From Sesamum alatum (lineage: Eukaryota; Streptophyta; Magnoliopsida; Lamiales; Pedaliaceae), in contig JACGWO010000003.1 of the NCBI GenBank assembly GCA_034509735.1, positions 3,410,001-3,474,000 on the forward strand: a stretch of 64,000 bases of DNA, read 5' to 3'. Positions 58,937 through 64,000 of this stretch are shown here, piece after piece. The notes under the pieces are model-generated. The model did not search any database and was not told the origin of the DNA. It saw only the letters and a list, made by a program, of their open reading frames with translations. Both the position numbers and the translations under genes were made by a program. Each line of letters starts with the position of its first letter. The first letter of the stretch is position 1.

Positions 58937-60606
58937 GAGCCAGTAGTTCCCACTGATGTTGTTCCAGTCCTCCGTAGGTCGGCCAGAGTATCCCATGCAC
59001 CTGATAGGTATAGATTTCTGGGCCTGACCGGTCAGTTGGATAATGATCCAAAGACGTACGGAGAAGCGATGTCGAACATCGATTCGGACAAGTGGCTTAA
59101 GGCCATGAAATCCGATATGGGCTCGATGGGTACAAACAAGGTTTGGACCCTAGTAGATCCACCCAAAAGGGTTAAACCCGTAGGGTGTAAATGGGTCTAC
59201 AAACGTAAGCTTGGAGCTGACGGGGAGGTTACAACCTTCAAAGCCAGGCTTGTGGCGAAAGGTTACACTCAACAACCCGGGGTCGATTTTGAGGAAACCT
59301 ACTCGCCCGTAGCAATGGCCAAGTCCATTCGGATACTGCTTGCCATAGCAGCATGGTATGACTATGAAATATGGCAGATGGACGTGAAAACGGCCTTCCT
59401 CAACGGTTTCGTGGAGGAAGAGATCTATATGGATCAGCCGGAAGGTTTCACAACTGTTGGAGAAGAGCAGAAGGTCTGCCGTCTCGAAAGGTCCATCTAT
59501 GGCCTCAAACAAGCTTCCCAAAGCTGGAACATACTTTTTGATGAAGTCATACGGGGATATGATTTCATCAAGAACGAGTCCGATCCTTGTCTATACAAGA
59601 AGATCAGTGGGAGCTCAGTTGTGTTTCTGGTGCTTTACGTGGATGACATCTTGCTCATTGGGAATGATGCTAAGATGTTGGGTACCACTAAAGCTTGGTT
59701 GTCAACGCAATTCTCCATGAAGGATATGGGCGAGGCATCCTACATCCTTGGCATCAAGATCTACAGGGATAGATCTAGAAGGATGTTAGGAATGGCCCTG
59801 TCCTCGTATATTGAGAAAGTCTTGAAGAGATTCAAGATGGAGAACTCAAAACGAGGATTCCTTCCTATGAGGCATGGAATTAAGTTATCCAAGAAGCAGT
59901 CTCCTAAAACTGATGAGGAGCTTAAACGGATATTGGACATCCCCTATGCTTCAGCCGTAGGCAGCATACAGTATGTTGTTCAGCGCACTAGACCTGATGT
60001 GGCTTTCGCTTTGAGCGTACCAAGTCGATATCAGTCGTGTACCGGGGAGGCACACTGGAGTGCAGTCAAGACTATCCTAAAGTACCTGAAAAGGACTAAG
60101 GACATGTTCTTGATCTACGGCGGTGGAGAGTTGATACTGGAAGGCTATAGCGACGCTAGCTTCCAGTCGGATGACGATCATGTCAAGTCTCAATTTGGTT
60201 TTGTATTTAGACTAAATGGTGGCGTGGTTACTTGGAAGGGTTCCATGCAGGCTACCACAGCGGACTCCACCATAGAGTTTTGAATACATAGCGGCTTTGG
60301 AAGCTGCTAAGGAGTGGTTTGGTTGATGAGCTACATCCAAGGGTTGGATGTAGTACCTAGCATTGTTAAGCCTGTAATTATCTTTATGATAACAACGGGG
60401 CGATAGCGCTAGCAAAGGAACCGAGATCTCATCACGATCCAAACGTATTCTTAGACGCTACCATCTACTTAGAGAGATGGATAGCAGGAGTGACGTTGGG
60501 TTGGACTGAGTCGGCTCCGCAGAAAACATAACAGATCCACTTGCTAAGCCCATGTCGCAAGTTGCCCTTACTCACCATCTGAATAAGAGGTTTGAGGCCA
60601 ATGGGT
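58905..60606 (+). pseudogene. Copia reverse transcriptase and RNase H of element I
   Basis: A long open frame to 60283 covers RT: CKWVYKRKLGADGEV, LVAKGYTQQPGVDFEETYSP, WQMDVKTAFLNG and the catalytic LYVDDILLIGND (about 59632). RNase H follows with Asp in GYSDASFQSD and Glu in STIEF. Then a frameshift at about 60283 and another near 60327 lead to YDNNG and ALAKEPRSHHD. It ends just before the polypurine tract. RT itself is the best-preserved domain. Confidence 0.92.
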
Positions 60607-60620
60607 GATTGGCTTTAGGT

Positions 60621-60632
60621 CAAGTGGGAGAT
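60621..60632 (+). promoter_or_regulatory. Polypurine tract of element I
   Basis: CAAGTGGGAGAT directly before the 3' LTR. Confidence 0.9.
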
Positions 60633-62853
60633 TGTTAGAATAGGTGATCAGAAAGCCAATAGGTTCGGCGATTTGTAACCTATCTGACAACTTGATGTAA
60701 ATGTAATATTATTATGTGATGAATAAGATGAGTATTCGTCACCAATGGTACCTTCTTTGTTGCGCTCATCTTACATTTGTTAAAACGGTGTTTAACTTAT
60801 ATCGCAACAAAGCCCACAGACCATGGATAACAACTCGGGCAGTTGGGCCACGCATTGGATGGTGGTCATGAAACCAACTGATTAAGAGTTGGGTCTAAAA
60901 CGTTCCAAGCCGAGGACCTCGAGACAGGGCATCGAGAGTCCTATTGAGACTTGCGTCAAGAGTCGTGTTCATTGGATGAGTGTCGTGTTTCATCGGCGAC
61001 AGGCATGGGACGCCTACACGATCTTGATAGGTTGGTCGATTGGGGTCGAGCCGACTGGACTGACTCGCGGGGATCATCATATGGAAGCCTTGGAGGCTTG
61101 GTCGGTATGATTGGTTTTCCCCGGTTCCGATAGTACGGGAGTAATCCTCAGACTTGAGGAATCATGGCAGTCGCGTGCCCAGGACGGCTGTATCTTGGAT
61201 CTGGAAAGAGGTAATCATTCTGTAAGATGATTATCATAAGTCTTGTCCAGTGCAGTCGGAATGTGTAGCGAGGACGGTGGATTCCAAGTAGAGGATCCGT
61301 CCCCTGTCAGTATGTGACAGAGGTATCTCCTATGCACTCGGAGACACGTTCATGCTGTTTAAAGCTGTGGCCACAGTGGTTGGTCGAACAGGGAATGGTT
61401 TCCTGTGTCGACGTAATGAAGCATACGTGGTCTCGAGTATTAAACATAGATGCCTAGTCAAGGATGGGAACCGACGCCCAATTCCATACCCCAGACTAAG
61501 GCCGGGAGATGGTAGACGGAAGGATCGTACCCGTATGGAATCGGCGCCTAAATGTTCACGCCAATTCACCTAGTCTCTAGTGCCATGGACCGTTGCTAGA
61601 TGGCCACCCATGGTAACGGGCCCTTGTGGGACACGGGCCCAAGTCTAGCTGAGGGTGAACCTAAAGGGTCACACACAAATCACCGAGGAGGTTGAGAGAT
61701 TGACTTGGAGTCAATCTAGAAAGATAAAATAAGTAATTGGATTACTTAAGGGAAAGTCTATTGGATGGACGGGCCGATATAGTATCGGGCTTTCGTTTAA
61801 TCGGTAAATTGGATTTTCCATTAAATATGGAAAGTTGAGACGTTGGATCTTTTAATTGGATTAAAAGATCAACGAGAATAATTCAAATAGACATTAAATT
61901 GAATTTAATATTGGATTCGTCGTAATTGGATTACGATAAAACCCGGTCCATTAAATTATAGCTGAGAGGAGAAATAATTCCTATTTTGGAATAGGAAGAA
62001 GTTGGACTTCTTCCCTTAATTAAACATGGCCGACATGCTCCGTTGGAGGAAGCAAAATCAGCCATGTTTCATGCTAGGTGGTATGTTGACTTATCTCTTT
62101 TGGAAAGAGACAAATCAACTCCAATCAAGCTCTTCCCTTTTGGTATGATTTGATCATACCATAAATTTTGGTCGGCTTGATTGAAGAATTGATGGCGATC
62201 GATTGGAATGAATTTAGACATCCTTGGATGAACCTAGACACATTCCAATAATCACATTAATTATGTATATATATTAGATTATACAACACCAAGCATATGT
62301 GATTCATTATTCATCTTTTTTTAAGAAAAAGAAAAGACAAAAATCCTCTCCTCTCTCTCAAACTCTCGGCCTCTCTCCCTCTCTTACACTTGTGTTCTTC
62401 ACTTGATTTTGAATCAAAAAGAACAACAAAGTAAGTTTAAGAGAGCACTAATTCATAGTGTTCTTCTCTTAAACCGATTCCTTCTTAAACCCGTTCTTTT
62501 CTAGCAAGAAGAACGTGTGTTTCTTTCGGTGTGGTGTGGATCACCTTTGGAGAATCCATACGTTTGGATTTCGTGAGCATTCCGGAGAAGGAACAACGCA
62601 AGTAGCCGGGAGCATACGCTAAATAATCTAAGGTAACGGTTTATTAGGCTTTGATTGATTTAATATACATCTATGCCCTATGTGTTTAAATATATGTTTC
62701 TAATATTTACACATCCTACATCGAACGCCCGGTTGAGCACCCAAGGGTACACCCCTTGGGATTCGTATTTTAAATTAGATTTGATTTAATTTACGCACTT
62801 TTCGCGCTTTCTCGCTTCCGCTCGCGCTCCCGGGCGGATCCGCTTGTCGTTCA
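60633..62853 (+). repeat. 3' LTR of element I (family A)
   Basis: Starts TGTTAGAATAGGTGATC and ends CTTGTCGTTCA, followed by ATCAG. Colinear with the 5' LTR throughout. Confidence 0.95.
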
Positions 62854-62858
62854 ATCAG

Positions 62859-64000
62859 CCAACCCTGACTGAGTCTTGGACAACTTAACCCTATATATAG
62901 GAATCCAATTTCTTTCATGGAGAATTGCGTGAACAACGTTCGTGTTTCAGTGTTTCCTAACATCTTAAATTCATTCTAAATGAATAAAACGTTACACATT
63001 TAAACACTATTAAACACCCACTGACCCTCAAAGCTCGTTACTGATCGAGTCATACCCCGCATGAACTCATCAAAACGAATATTCCAGTTACATAGAGTTT
63101 CAAACCTATTTTGAATTCCATGTCGAATTACATGGCTCCAAGCTATTGATTCAACCGAATGTCCAACATTGCTTCTCCTTATGTCTTTTGGATTATCATC
63201 CAATTGACCGGACTGACCCAGAAACCTATACCTCGCAAGTATCTAGGATATTCTGGTCATCCTTAGGAGAACTAGAATATAGTCAGTAGGAAAACCTGAT
63301 TACAAATGATGTTTGCTATATCATACTGAGGTGTCGCTCTACTTGATTCCTCAAGGAGCTACTCCTCACACCGGTTATCCTCTAAAATCTGATTTCTCTT
63401 AGGACAACACATAAACCTGTGCAAACCTAGTTTGCCTCCCACTAGTCCCTTGACGTATACAAGACCATCCTACATACTCAAGTAGTTTGTAGGATACATG
63501 CTTGCCATGCCATATCCAATATGCTGTCTGGGCCACGATCTTTAGAAAGTGCCATATTTTACAACTTGGCCACTGTCTTATGAACATGCCCAGATGGGCC
63601 AAGGTAGTTCAGTGAAACACCGATCGAACCATGTCCAACAAGGTTTGATTCCTCCCTTATCAGAGACGTTATTTAATTGTGGCGCTTCAGGGAGAATTCC
63701 ACTAAGTGAGAATTCCATTCTCATTTAGATACATCAAGAGCTCCCACTAAATACACACCACTCGATCCAATCGAAGGTCAATTTTGCTACCAGTTTGGTT
63801 CCCACTTCAAATCTAATTCCCTGAGCATTCCAAAAGCCCTTAGACTTGTGAACCCTCTACTGGTCTTGTGTATTCAGTGACCCACAGATGTCTGATTGGA
63901 TCCAATCCAACAGACCACTAGCAAGCATACTTTGTCCTACAAAGAGCTTCTTGGCCATCGTCCTGCTCAAGAAGGACTTGCAAGCTAGCAGACTCAAATT
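62859..64000 (-). pseudogene. Copia RT and integrase remnants of element V
   Basis: Direct continuation of the fragment at 51981-52670 once element I is removed. The minus strand reads KLSKTQSGL next to the insertion site. RT fragments follow (CNWNIRFDEFMRGM near 63080). From about 63340 on, integrase sequence resumes (IWHGKHVSYK near 63500, then the region equivalent to SERRNRTL near 63640). Several hundred bases between RT and integrase are missing. Many stops. It runs off the window edge. Confidence 0.82.

Larger units (their letters stand above)
52676..62853 (+). mobile_element. Full-length Ty1/copia element I
   Basis: 10178-bp element with two family A LTRs (2224 and 2221 bp), primer-binding site, long leader, gag-pol, polypurine tract and a perfect ATCAG duplication (52671-52675, 62854-62858). 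In the first ~215 bases the two LTRs differ at about seven positions plus one indel, mostly transitions, so the insertion is not recent. Gag-pol order is protease, integrase, RT, RNase H, which defines copia. The lineage is perhaps Tork-like, but I did not test this. It sits inside the related but older element V. Confidence 0.96.

Overview
This is a plant nuclear window, almost certainly from a flowering plant, and it is essentially a pile of nested transposable elements. The evidence is the mix of Ty1/copia retrotransposons with long LTRs and an initiator-Met-tRNA primer site, a PIF/Harbinger element, a CACTA element, a LINE and a MULE remnant. I found no confident host gene. Nearly every coding sequence is broken. 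In this answer, family A, B and C are my names for three related LTR types.

Left part (1-16380): the end of copia element VI with its 3' LTR, then MULE and LINE remnants. Next comes a minus-strand copia element II (6091-16380, target duplication CTAAG) that has lost most of RT-RNase H and carries a solo LTR (13117-15345, duplication CCTTT) inside its own 5' LTR.

Middle (16385-32507): one very large PIF/Harbinger element with perfect 14-bp ends and a TAA duplication. On the plus strand it has the usual pair, a DDE transposase and a Myb/SANT ORF1, the latter split by a solo copia LTR. On the minus strand it also carries three further Myb/SANT-like genes sharing one intron position, and a two-exon GRF zinc-finger gene with a C-terminal membrane helix. 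This gene cargo is the most unusual gene content in the window.

Right part: AT-rich repeats (32511-34882), then a CACTA element starting at 34883 that is cut by a family B LTR at 39313, which itself holds a family C LTR. A tandem array of about 2.3-kb units of unknown nature (42637-49797) follows, with a family C solo LTR in it. Then comes an old minus-strand copia element V (from 49798), interrupted by the full-length copia element I (52676-62853, duplication ATCAG).

The strongest unexplained signal is in the LTRs. Families A, B and C all carry chains of short inverted repeats. The arms differ from one to the next, but the spacer is nearly always TGG (CCA on the other strand). A hairpin near the LTR 3' end covaries between families around a conserved loop. 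The elements also share a structured leader and a small open reading frame ahead of gag.
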